Of a stretch of 41,589 bases of DNA, positions 16,983 to 24,464 are shown piece after piece; position 1 is the first letter of the stretch, and each line of letters opens with the position of its first letter. Location of the stretch: assembly GCA_910585635.1 (NCBI GenBank), contig CAJUFE010000043.1:1-41589 (forward strand), read 5' to 3'. The translations under genes and the position numbers were made by a program. This stretch comes from an uncultured Lachnospiraceae bacterium (lineage in GTDB: Bacteria > Bacillota > Clostridia > Lachnospirales > Lachnospiraceae). The notes beneath the pieces are model-generated. The model was given only the letters and a program-made list of their open reading frames with translations. It did not search any database and had not been told where the DNA came from.

Positions 16983-18416
16983 ATGGCGAAGGACAAGAAG
17001 ATGGTGGAAGCCATCACATCCATGGACGAGGATTTCGCCCAGTGGTATACAGATGTAGTAAAGAAGGCGGAGCTCTGTGACTATTCCAGCGTGAAAGGCT
17101 GCATGGTGATCAAACCGGCAGGCTACGCGATCTGGGAGAACATCCAGCAGGAGCTGGACCGCCGCTTTAAGGCTACCGGCGTGCAGAATGTCTACATGCC
17201 CATGTTCATCCCGGAGGGCCTTTTGCAGAAGGAGAAGGATCATGTGGAGGGCTTTGCCCCGGAGGCGGCCTGGGTCACCCACGGAGGCCAGGAGCAGCTC
17301 CAGGAGCGCATGTGCGTCAGGCCCACCTCTGAGACCCTGTTCTGTGACTTTTATGCCAAGGATATCCATTCCTACCGGGATCTTCCCCGGGTCTACAACC
17401 AGTGGTGCTCGGTAGTCCGCTGGGAGAAGACCACCCGTCCCTTCCTGCGTTCCAGGGAGTTCTTATGGCAGGAGGGCCACACCGCCCACGCCACCGCCCA
17501 GGACGCGGAGGACAGGACGATCCAGATGCTGAACGTTTACGCTGAATTCTGTGAGGAGGTGCTGGCGATCCCGGTGATCCGCGGGCAGAAGACGGATAAG
17601 GAGAAATTTGCGGGGGCGGAGGCTACCTATACGATCGAGGCCCTGATGCATGACGGCCAGGCCCTCCAGTCCGGCACCAGCCATAACTTCGGCGACGGCT
17701 TTGCCAAGGCCTTCGGCATCCAGTTCGCCGATAAGGATAATGTGTTAAAATACGTCCATCAGACCTCCTGGGGCTTATCCACCCGGATCATCGGCGCGCT
17801 GATCATGGTCCACGGCGATGACAACGGTTTAGTCCTGCCGCCTAAGATCGCGCCCACCCAGGTGATCGTGATCCCGATCCAGCAGCAGAAGGAAGGGGTC
17901 CTTGAGAAGGCCGTAGAGTTAAAGGACCGCCTGTCAAACTTCCGCGTAAAAGTGGACGACACCGATAAGAGCCCGGGCTGGAAGTTCAGCGAGTGCGAGA
18001 TGCGGGGGATCCCCCTGCGGGTGGAGATCGGACCCAAGGATATGGAGAAGGAGCAGGCTGTGCTGGTCCGCCGGGACACCCACGAGAAGAAGATCGTGGC
18101 CCTGGCAGATCTGGAGAAAGAGGTGGAGAGCCTTTTAGACACGATCCAGGGGGATATGCTGGAGCGGGCCAGGACCCACCGGGATACCCATACCTCCACC
18201 GCCGTCACCTGGGAGGAACTGGTGGAGACGGTCAACACGAAAGCGGGCTTCATCAAGGCCATGTGGTGCGGCGATCGGGCCTGCGAGGATAAGATCAAGG
18301 AAGAGACGGGAGCCACCTCCCGGTGCATGCCCTTTGCCCAGGAGCATCTGGCCGACACCTGCGTATGCTGCGGGAAGCCGGCCAAGAAGATGGTCTACTG
18401 GGGACGGGCCTATTAA
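16983..18416 (+). CDS. proS: Prolyl-tRNA synthetase, archaeal/eukaryotic type
   Basis: This 477-residue class II synthetase charges tRNA-Pro. It is the short form without the bacterial editing insertion. Visible signatures are the N-terminal DFAQWYTDVVKKAELCDY, the motif 2 region RWEKTTRPFLRSREFLWQEGH and the LQSGTSHNFG segment of the active site. The C-terminal zinc-binding-like region has CGDRACEDKI and CVCCGKPAKK, ending in Tyr as is usual for this type. AAGGAG precedes ATG 16983 at normal spacing. It is flanked by a terminator upstream and followed 26 nt later by cca, so the two tRNA-metabolism genes are probably co-transcribed. Confidence 0.96.
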   Translation: MAKDKKMVEAITSMDEDFAQWYTDVVKKAELCDYSSVKGCMVIKPAGYAIWENIQQELDRRFKATGVQNVYMPMFIPEGLLQKEKDHVEGFAPEAAWVTHGGQEQLQERMCVRPTSETLFCDFYAKDIHSYRDLPRVYNQWCSVVRWEKTTRPFLRSREFLWQEGHTAHATAQDAEDRTIQMLNVYAEFCEEVLAIPVIRGQKTDKEKFAGAEATYTIEALMHDGQALQSGTSHNFGDGFAKAFGIQFADKDNVLKYVHQTSWGLSTRIIGALIMVHGDDNGLVLPPKIAPTQVIVIPIQQQKEGVLEKAVELKDRLSNFRVKVDDTDKSPGWKFSECEMRGIPLRVEIGPKDMEKEQAVLVRRDTHEKKIVALADLEKEVESLLDTIQGDMLERARTHRDTHTSTAVTWEELVETVNTKAGFIKAMWCGDRACEDKIKEETGATSRCMPFAQEHLADTCVCCGKPAKKMVYWGRAY

Positions 18417-18442
18417 GAAGAGATAGATGGGACTGAGGCTGT

Positions 18443-19930
18443 TTGAAAGGTGAGAGAGAGGCCGTACCAGAAAGAGGAGAGGCCAGCGGGGACCCGAAGA
18501 GGATCCGCGTCCCGCGAGCGGTGGAGGAGATCATCGGGCGGCTGGAGAGCCGGGGCTATGAGGCCTTCGCCGTGGGCGGCTGTGTCCGGGACACTCTTTT
18601 AGGGCGGGAGCCGGGGGACTGGGATATCACCACCTCCGCCTCCCCCCAACAGGTAAAGGCGGTGTTCAAGCGGACGATCGACACGGGGATCCTCCACGGG
18701 ACGGTCACAGTGATGAAGGGCCATGTAGGCTACGAGGTGACCACCTACCGCATCGATGGGGAATACGAGGATGGGCGGCATCCCAAGTCCGTACAGTTCA
18801 CCTCGGATCTGAAGGAAGACCTGCGCCGCCGGGACTTTACGATCAATGCCATGGCCTACAGCCACAAGACCGGGATCGTGGATGCCTTCGGCGGCCTGTC
18901 CGATCTAAGGGCCGGGCTGATCCGGTGCGTGGGGGACCCCATGGAGCGGTTCGGGGAGGACGCCCTGCGGATCCTGCGGGCGATCCGGTTTTCCGCCCAG
19001 CTGGGCTTCCCGATCCAGGAGCAGACCTGGGAGGCGATCCGGGAGACGGCCCCTGCCATCGCTAAGGTCAGCAAGGAGCGGATCTGCACTGAGCTTACCA
19101 AGCTGCTCTTATCCGACCGCCCGGAGCAGATCCGGCAGGTCTACGAGGCCGGGATCAGTCCCTATATATCGGGATGCTTCCACCAGGTGGACCTTAGCCG
19201 CCTTAAGATCCCCAGCCGCCTCCCGGCCAGAAAAGCGATCCGGTGGGCCGCTTTTTTAAAGGACGAGGAAGAAGAGGACGCGGTCCAGATCTTGAAGGAC
19301 CTTAAGCTGGATAATGACACCATCTTCCGGGTCCGCACTCTGGTCCGGTGGATCCACAGGCCGATCCCGGCAGAAAAGGCGGCCATCCGGCGGGTCATGA
19401 GCCAGATCGGGCCGGAGCTTTTTGCCGATCTTCTGGTCTTAAAAAGGGGTGGGGCAGAAGAAGATAGCCTAAGAGAAGACGGTTTAAGAGAAGATGGCTT
19501 GAGAGAAGATGGCTTGAGAGAAGACGGATCGGGAGAGGATGGCTTGAGAGAAGACGGATCGGGAGAGGATGGCTTAAAAGAAGGCGCATCAAAAGAAGGC
19601 GCATCAAAAGAAGGTGTCTTAAAAGAAAGCGGATCTTGGGAGCCAGAGGCGGCTCGGATCGATCAGCTGGAGCGGCTGGCGGGGGAGATCTTGCAGGCGG
19701 GAGAGTGCATCTCGCTAAAAACCCTGGCGGTCACCGGGAAGGACCTGATCGGTGCCGGCATGGAGCCGGGGAAGGCCTTGGGCGCAGAGCTTTCCAGGCT
19801 GCTGGAGCTGGTGCTGGAGCGGCCGGAGCTGAACCGGAAGGAGGTCCTGCTGGCGTGTCTGGAGGACCATAAGGAGCGGGCAGACCATGTGAGCTGCCCG
19901 ACGAAAGCGGGATGGGAAAAAGGCAGATAG
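18443..19930 (+). CDS. cca: CCA tRNA nucleotidyltransferase with tandem-repeat insertion
   Basis: A 495-residue class II nucleotidyltransferase that builds or repairs the tRNA CCA end. Motifs are AFAVGGCVRDTLLG (42-54), the catalytic DWD (59-61), RRDFTINAMAY (129-139) and GEDALRILRAIRF. The start is uncertain: TTG 18443 is the most upstream option and the conserved fold begins near residue 22. Residues about 336-400 are a low-complexity tract of 5-residue units (LREDG, SGEDG, KEGAS), encoded by 15-bp tandem repeats at about 19466-19633. It sits between the neck/body helices and the C-terminal domain. Typical clostridial homologues are about 440-450 residues, so the excess matches this tract. 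It directly follows proS. Confidence 0.92.
   Translation: MKGEREAVPERGEASGDPKRIRVPRAVEEIIGRLESRGYEAFAVGGCVRDTLLGREPGDWDITTSASPQQVKAVFKRTIDTGILHGTVTVMKGHVGYEVTTYRIDGEYEDGRHPKSVQFTSDLKEDLRRRDFTINAMAYSHKTGIVDAFGGLSDLRAGLIRCVGDPMERFGEDALRILRAIRFSAQLGFPIQEQTWEAIRETAPAIAKVSKERICTELTKLLLSDRPEQIRQVYEAGISPYISGCFHQVDLSRLKIPSRLPARKAIRWAAFLKDEEEEDAVQILKDLKLDNDTIFRVRTLVRWIHRPIPAEKAAIRRVMSQIGPELFADLLVLKRGGAEEDSLREDGLREDGLREDGLREDGSGEDGLREDGSGEDGLKEGASKEGASKEGVLKESGSWEPEAARIDQLERLAGEILQAGECISLKTLAVTGKDLIGAGMEPGKALGAELSRLLELVLERPELNRKEVLLACLEDHKERADHVSCPTKAGWEKGR
19466..19633 (+). repeat. 15-bp in-frame tandem repeat inside cca
   Basis: About eleven imperfect 15-bp units (GAAGATGGCTTGAGA and variants) run in frame. 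They encode LREDG repeats that shade into SGEDG and then KEGAS/KEGVL. The period is a multiple of 3, so copy-number changes would preserve the frame. Confidence 0.85.
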
Positions 19931-19978
19931 ATCCCGGACAAGATCTATGATAGCGAGCTGGTGCTGAGCCAGGAAGAC

Positions 19979-20047
19979 CCCGCCATAGGAACGGGCGGCC
20001 CCTATATGATCAAAGAGGGGCGGGCCGTTCTATGGCGGGATCTTTTT
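19979..20047. terminator. Strong bidirectional terminator between cca and rpoN
   Basis: A stem of about 22 bp (19979-20002 with 20017-20039; arms CCCGCCATAG and CTATGGCGGG at the base) encloses a short loop and is followed by ATCTTTTT on the plus strand. It separates convergent genes. Confidence 0.85.
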
Positions 20048-20078
20048 ATGGGCATATAAGCCGGAAGGCAGGCCTGTC

Positions 20079-21500
20079 TCACGCCTGACTATAGTCTTTC
20101 CGCCCGCTGGCATCGGGGATCTCCATGGCCTCCCGGTATTTTGCCACTGTGCGGCGGGAGATCTGGATGCCCTCCTCGGCCAGCTTTTCGGCCAGAGCGC
20201 GGTCACTCAAGGGCTCCTTCTTGTCCTCCTGGCGGATCAGTTTCCTGAGAGCTGCCTTTGCAGTGGCCGTGGAGACGGTGGACTCCTCCTGGCCCGGCGC
20301 GGCCGTCTTGGAGGAGGGCAGGCGCTTAGCGGAGAAGAAATAGCTCAAGGGGAAGATCCCCTGGCTGCACTGCAGATATTTATTGCGGACGGCGCGGCTC
20401 ACGGTGGATTCGTGGATGTCCAGGCATCTGGCGATATCCGACAGCTTGAGAGGCTTTAAAGCCGAGGGTCCGGAATGGAAAAAGTCCTGCTGTTTTTCTA
20501 AGATCGCAGAGGCCACCTTCATGAGGGTCTCATTGCGCTGTGCGATGCAGGTGCGGATCCACCGGACCTGGGAGATCTTCTCCTGGAGGTAGCTTTTGAC
20601 CTCCTTCTCCTCGGTGGTCTTGGCCAGCTGGCGGTAATACTGGTCGATCTCCAGCTTGGGATACAGAGTGTCGTTGAGCTGGGCCGCTAAACCCCCATCC
20701 TTCGTCACGATCAGCACATCCGGCTGGATGTAGCGGGAGATGTCCTCGGTGGAGAAGACGGCTCCTGGCTTGGGGTTTAAGCTCCGGACGATCTGGCAGA
20801 GGCGGGAGGCTTCCTTCACCGGGATCTGGGCCTTTTTGGCGATGGCCGGGATCTGGTTCTTCGCCAGCAGCTCCAGACAGTCCGTGACGATGAAACGCAG
20901 CTGTTCCGGACATTCCATCCGGCGCTCAAGCTGGAGGAGGAGACATTCGGAAAGGTCCCTGGCCCCCACACCGGCCGGCTCTAAGGACTGGACCACAAAA
21001 AGGAGCTGCTCCATCCGTTCCATAGGCTGCCCCATCTTTTCCGCGACCTGCTCTAAGGGTTCCCGCAGGTACCCCCAGCGATCCAGAGAATCCAGCATAT
21101 AGTGGAGGGTGGCCTCATCCTTTGGCCGGAAGGGGATCGATACCAGCTGCTCCCACAGGGAGGCAGACAGGGAGATGCCCTGGGGCTTTTTGGCAGACTG
21201 CCAGTCGAAGGGGTCACGGTTCTCCCGTTCCAGATGCTCCTGTTCGTAAAAATATCGGTTGGACTCATCTGAAGCGTTCAGCTGCTCGGTCTGCTCGATG
21301 GTCCTCCGGCGCAGGCCGGATCCAAATGCCGGATGCTCTTTCAGAGCAGAAGATCCGCGGATCTCCATGACCGGGTTTTCTAATGCGGTCTCCTGAAGGT
21401 AGGTGTAAAGCTCTTGAGCGGTCATCTGTAAGATGTTCGCAGATTGGATCGTTTGTTGGGACAGCATCTGCCGCTGCTGCTGGGTGGTCGATAATTCCAT
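20079..21500 (-). CDS. rpoN: RNA polymerase sigma-54 factor
   Basis: A 473-residue sigma-54. The N-terminal region I is Gln/Leu-rich (TTQQQRQMLSQQTIQSANILQMTAQEL) and contacts activators. The core-binding domain occupies about 120-300. The DNA-binding part has a helix-turn-helix (DIARCLDIHESTVSRAV) and the RpoN box SRRTVAKYREAM (448-459), which reads the -24 element. The ATG at 21500 has only a distant AAGGAAG. No enhancer-binding protein gene and no clear -24/-12 promoter was found in the window, so its regulon is not deducible here. It is transcribed divergently from the ECF-transporter leader. Confidence 0.95.
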   Translation of the reverse strand: MELSTTQQQRQMLSQQTIQSANILQMTAQELYTYLQETALENPVMEIRGSSALKEHPAFGSGLRRRTIEQTEQLNASDESNRYFYEQEHLERENRDPFDWQSAKKPQGISLSASLWEQLVSIPFRPKDEATLHYMLDSLDRWGYLREPLEQVAEKMGQPMERMEQLLFVVQSLEPAGVGARDLSECLLLQLERRMECPEQLRFIVTDCLELLAKNQIPAIAKKAQIPVKEASRLCQIVRSLNPKPGAVFSTEDISRYIQPDVLIVTKDGGLAAQLNDTLYPKLEIDQYYRQLAKTTEEKEVKSYLQEKISQVRWIRTCIAQRNETLMKVASAILEKQQDFFHSGPSALKPLKLSDIARCLDIHESTVSRAVRNKYLQCSQGIFPLSYFFSAKRLPSSKTAAPGQEESTVSTATAKAALRKLIRQEDKKEPLSDRALAEKLAEEGIQISRRTVAKYREAMEIPDASGRKDYSQA

Positions 21501-21642
21501 GGTAGCCGATCTACTTCCTTTCTTTTGTTTTTTGTAACGGTCTTTCTATCTGTCCTGGTATCAGTAAGGTGGATATCTTGTGAAAACAGCACGAACGATG
21601 TGGAAAAGCCTGGCGGATATCCGGTCAAATGTACATAACTTG

Positions 21643-21670
21643 ATTGTAGCATAGTTTTTTGTCTTTTTCC
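21643..21670 (-). promoter_or_regulatory. Candidate rpoN promoter
   Basis: On the minus strand an extended -10 TGCTACAAT lies near 21651-21643, with an A-rich upstream region and only a weak -35 (TGGAAA). It would give an mRNA leader of about 135 nt. Confidence 0.45.
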
Positions 21671-21679
21671 ATTCCATTC

Positions 21680-21707
21680 TTGTAATTTTCAGAACTTATG
21701 GTATAAT
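21680..21707 (+). promoter_or_regulatory. Promoter of the ECF-transporter leader transcript
   Basis: TTGTAA (21680-21685), a 16-bp spacer and TATAAT (21702-21707) with an extended TGG. The first gene on this strand starts 460 nt downstream, implying a long untranslated leader. Confidence 0.7.
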
Positions 21708-21720
21708 GGCGACAGGCATT

Positions 21721-22160
21721 ATACCAGCGCCGAGCGGAGCGAGTGTGCATCGCGAAGCGTTAGCATGTGCGTGAGCACATGGTATACTGTATAGGAACGT
21801 TATCCGCATGGAAACGCATCAGCCCTCCGGCCACCAGCCGGAGTATAGAGTACCACCCTTTCGGAAGTGCTGACCAGGTGCTGGCGGCAACCTCCCTGAA
21901 CTGTATCGTTCTATCTCTATCTTGATGTTTTTGCTGTTGTGGACAGTAAGGCTGTGGACGGTGACCTGTCCTATGGTCCAGATGTAGTCTGCCTTTGCTT
22001 TTTGTGAGGTGGCTGGCGTGCTGCTCAGTCAGTGCGTATATGCGGCAGCAGATCTTGCGGATCGTTCTTTTATCTCTATCATTTTATCTATTTTATCCCC
22101 ACAATGATAAGTCCTGAAAAGCAGGGGACGCTCACGCGCCGTTTTATCAGGCAAAAAAGG
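21721..22160 (+). ncRNA. Long structured leader upstream of the ECF S component (class unassigned)
   Basis: The stretch 21501-22167 holds no gene. Within the leader, ATACCA (21721) and TGGTAT (21780-21785) enclose the hairpin CATGTGC-gtga-GCACATG (21764-21781). CTCCGGC-cacca-GCCGGAG (21825-21843) is a second perfect hairpin, followed by a conserved-looking pocket and CTGAACTGT (21896). A later GTCCTG/CAGGGGAC fold lies about 30 nt before the ribosome site. No known riboswitch consensus (cobalamin, TPP, FMN, THF, lysine) could be matched by eye. A ligand-sensing leader for a vitamin transporter is an inference; part may simply be a dispersed palindromic repeat. Confidence 0.35.
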
Positions 22161-22167
22161 AGAGAAG

Positions 22168-22791
22168 ATGAAGAACAAGAACGTAACGAAGACACTTTAC
22201 ATGGTGGAGCTGGCGATGATGGTGGCGATCATCTTTATGATGGCCTTCACGCCTCTGGGGTATCTGCGGACTCCCGGCTTATCCATCACCTTTCTGACTG
22301 TCCCGGTGGCTGTGGGAGCGGTGATCCTAGGCCCTAAGGGAGGGGCGGTGTGCGGGCTGGCCTTTGGGCTCACCAGCTTTATCCAGGGGCTGATAGGCGG
22401 CAGCGGGCTGGCGGCTATGCTCCTGACCATCAACCCTTTCGGCATGGCCTTTACCTGTATCGTGCCCAGGGTCTTTGAGGGCTGGCTCTGCGGGCTGATC
22501 TTTTTGACCGCTAAACGTTTTTCGAAGAACAGCGCCTATCTGATCGCCAGCTTGTCCTGCCCGCTCTTAAACACCGCGCTGTTCATGGGGTCGCTGGTGG
22601 CGTTCTTCTATCATACAGACTATATCCAGGGGATCGCCCAGACACTGGGGGCGAAAAATGCGCTGCTGTTCGTCGTGGCCTTTGTAGGGCTCCAGGGGAT
22701 GATCGAAGCAGTGGCCTGCACCTTGATCGCCAGCGCGGTGTCCTATGGGTTGTCGGCGGCTCTGCAAAAGGGCGGGGTGTGCGTGGCTTGA
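22168..22791 (+). CDS. ECF-type transporter S component
   Basis: A 207-residue integral membrane protein with about six hydrophobic helices. It has the layout of energy-coupling-factor substrate-binding subunits: MVAIIFMMAFTPLGYLRT, then VGAVILGPKGGAVCGLAFGLTSFIQGL and NPFGMAFTCIVPRVFEGWLCGLIF. S components bind a vitamin or similar micronutrient and borrow a shared EcfA/A'/T module, which is not encoded here. The substrate cannot be read from sequence; a pantothenate-type S component is a guess from overall resemblance. AAAGGAGAG precedes ATG 22168. The long leader suggests riboregulation. Its stop overlaps a possible upstream start (TTG 22788) of the antitoxin-like remnant. Confidence 0.85.
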   Translation: MKNKNVTKTLYMVELAMMVAIIFMMAFTPLGYLRTPGLSITFLTVPVAVGAVILGPKGGAVCGLAFGLTSFIQGLIGGSGLAAMLLTINPFGMAFTCIVPRVFEGWLCGLIFLTAKRFSKNSAYLIASLSCPLLNTALFMGSLVAFFYHTDYIQGIAQTLGAKNALLFVVAFVGLQGMIEAVACTLIASAVSYGLSAALQKGGVCVA

Positions 22792-22826
22792 GAGAAGGGT
22801 TTACAGCGGTACTTCCCGGAAAAAGG

Positions 22827-22958
22827 ATGACCCGAGAAGGAGCAAAAAGTGTGATCGATGGCATACGGGCAGAAGCGGCAGATCTTCCAGAAATGACGCT
22901 GGATGCGATCAATGCGAAGATCGATGCGGCGAGGGCGGAAAGGAAAGCCAGGAGATGA
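22827..22958 (+). pseudogene. Antitoxin-like remnant of a PIN toxin-antitoxin module
   Basis: This short frame (43 codons from ATG 22827, possibly from TTG 22788) reads EMTLDAINAKIDAARAERKARR at its end. That resembles the C-terminal toxin-binding tails of small antitoxins paired with PIN toxins in Lachnospiraceae. No clear DNA-binding N-terminal domain precedes it, so it is either a minimal antitoxin or a truncated one. Its stop overlaps the next start by ATGA, the classic coupling of toxin-antitoxin pairs. Confidence 0.5.
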
Positions 22959-23110
22959 TGTATTATGCGGTATTTGATACAAATGTATTGATATCCTCTC
23001 TACTAACGAAACGAACGGATACTGCTACTGCCAGAGTGGTAGATGCTATATCTTCAGGTGATATACGGATCCACGACCAAGGGAAACATCAGGAGGAGAA
23101 AGAAGGATGA
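22955..23110 (+). pseudogene. Truncated PIN-domain toxin
   Basis: From ATG 22955 the first 37 residues (MMYYAVFDTNVLISSLLTK, then TATARVVDAISSGDI) match the start of PIN-family ribonuclease toxins, including the first catalytic Asp in FDTNVL. PIN toxins are about 130-140 residues. Here the similarity stops abruptly and the frame ends after 51 residues in unrelated sequence, so the remaining acidic catalytic residues are missing. It is a 3'-deleted toxin fused by the deletion to the region upstream of the P1 peptidase gene. Confidence 0.75.
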
Positions 23111-23130
23111 AAAAGGAGGAAGGGGAAGCT

Positions 23131-24222
23131 ATGGTACGAGAGATCTCCCTGGCGGACATCGAAGGTCTCCGCATCGGTCATGCCCAGGATGAGGAGGCCA
23201 TGACCGGCGTGACGGTCCTGCTCTTTGACCGGGGAGCCCGTGTGGGCGTGGATATCAGCGGCGGCGGTCCCGCCTCCAGAGAGACGCCCCTGGCCTTGCC
23301 GCTGACGGCGGATAACCCGGTGGACGCGATCGTCCTGTCCGGCGGGTCGGCCTTCGGGCTGGCGGCCTCCGACGGGGTGATGCGGTATCTGGAGGAGCGG
23401 GGGATCGGCTATGACACCGGCTTTGCCAAGGTGCCCCTGGTCTGCCAGTCCTGCATCTACGACCTGGGCTGCGGCAGGGCGGACGTGCGCCCGGACAGCG
23501 CCATGGGCTACGGGGCCTGTGTGGACGCGGAGAGGAGCGGAGCGGGGCAGGCAGAGGTAGGAAGGGCTGCGTCGGGGCTGGGCGCAGCGGGAGCAGGCGC
23601 GTCAGGGCAGCCTGGTCCGGGAATGGTAGTGTCGGGTCCGGATGTGCCGGGACAGGCAGGGTCGGACGCGGTGCGGCCAGACGGGCCGGGACAGGAGGCG
23701 CCTGTGCAGACACCGGATCGGATGGGGCGCATCGGCGCCGGGACCGGGGCCACCGTGGGAAAGCTCTACGGGATGGAGCGTTCCATGAAAGGCGGCTTAG
23801 GTATCTGCGCGGTGGCCGTGGGAAAGCTGAAGATGGCGGCCATCGTGGTGGTCAACGCGGTAGGGGATATCGTTGACCCGAAGACCGGCAAAAAGGTGGC
23901 AGGCTTAAGGAGCGAGGACGGCAAAGGCTTCGGAGATACCCGCACAGAGCTATACAAGATCAGCCAGAGAAGAGATCTGTTCAACAGCAACACCACGATC
24001 GGGGTGGTGGTGACCAACGGCCGTTTCTCTAAAGCGGAGATGGCTAAGATCGCCTCCATGGCCAGGAACGCCTATGCTCGCTGCATCGACCCGGTGGGGA
24101 CCATGGCGGACGGGGATACGATCTATGCCGCCTCCATCGGAGGCGAGGAGGCGGACCTCAATATGGCCGGGACCCTGGCGGCGCAGGTGATGACAGAGGC
24201 GATCCTGCGGGCGGTGCGGTAA
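23131..24222 (+). CDS. P1 (S58/DmpA-like) family peptidase with low-complexity insertion
   Basis: A 363-residue N-terminal-nucleophile hydrolase of the DmpA/BapA family, which are aminopeptidases or amidases activated by self-cleavage. Family landmarks are ADIEGLRIGHAQ, GVDISGGGPASRET, AIVLSGGSAFGLAASDGV, GAGTGATVGK and the self-cleavage region NTTIGVVVTN (287-296). AGGAGG precedes ATG 23131; ATG 23107 is an in-frame alternative. Between GYGACVDA and RIGAGTG lie about 65 residues (134-199) rich in Gly, Ala, Pro and Gln with repeated PGQ/SGP steps. Family members I recall have only a few residues there. The natural substrate is unknown. Confidence 0.88.
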   Translation: MVREISLADIEGLRIGHAQDEEAMTGVTVLLFDRGARVGVDISGGGPASRETPLALPLTADNPVDAIVLSGGSAFGLAASDGVMRYLEERGIGYDTGFAKVPLVCQSCIYDLGCGRADVRPDSAMGYGACVDAERSGAGQAEVGRAASGLGAAGAGASGQPGPGMVVSGPDVPGQAGSDAVRPDGPGQEAPVQTPDRMGRIGAGTGATVGKLYGMERSMKGGLGICAVAVGKLKMAAIVVVNAVGDIVDPKTGKKVAGLRSEDGKGFGDTRTELYKISQRRDLFNSNTTIGVVVTNGRFSKAEMAKIASMARNAYARCIDPVGTMADGDTIYAASIGGEEADLNMAGTLAAQVMTEAILRAVR

Positions 24223-24283
24223 AAGAGAGAGGATCCTGTGCATGGTGCGGCAAAAAGGAGAGAGGTTCTCGTGCGGTGCGATA

Positions 24284-24329
24284 AGGGGAGAGACTGCAGG
24301 CAGAAGGCAGCAGTCTCTCCCCTATTTTT
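24284..24329 (+). terminator. Terminator after the P1 peptidase gene
   Basis: A perfect 14-bp stem AGGGGAGAGACTGC/GCAGTCTCTCCCCT (24284-24297 with 24310-24323) is followed by ATTTTT. Confidence 0.9.
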
Positions 24330-24464
24330 CAGTCATGATCCCCCCTGATGCCACATAGGCTTGAAGTAGCCGATCCGGCGCTGTAGCCCGCAGCCTTGTC
24401 CTGTTGCCGCAAATGGCCGGGAGATGGCAGAACGGCTTCTGAAGAAACGTAAGGGGGGATATCC

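Noticed and set aside
21850..21859. T-box-like AGGGTGGTAC on the minus strand
   Set aside because: Only the core 10-mer matches. The following GCG, an antiterminator/terminator pair and a downstream aminoacyl or amino-acid gene on that strand are all missing.
22745..22954. Open frame preceding the PIN toxin fragment
   Set aside because: This part overlaps the ECF gene end and the antitoxin remnant in another frame and has Arg/Cys-rich, non-protein-like composition. Only the portion from 22955 is meaningful.
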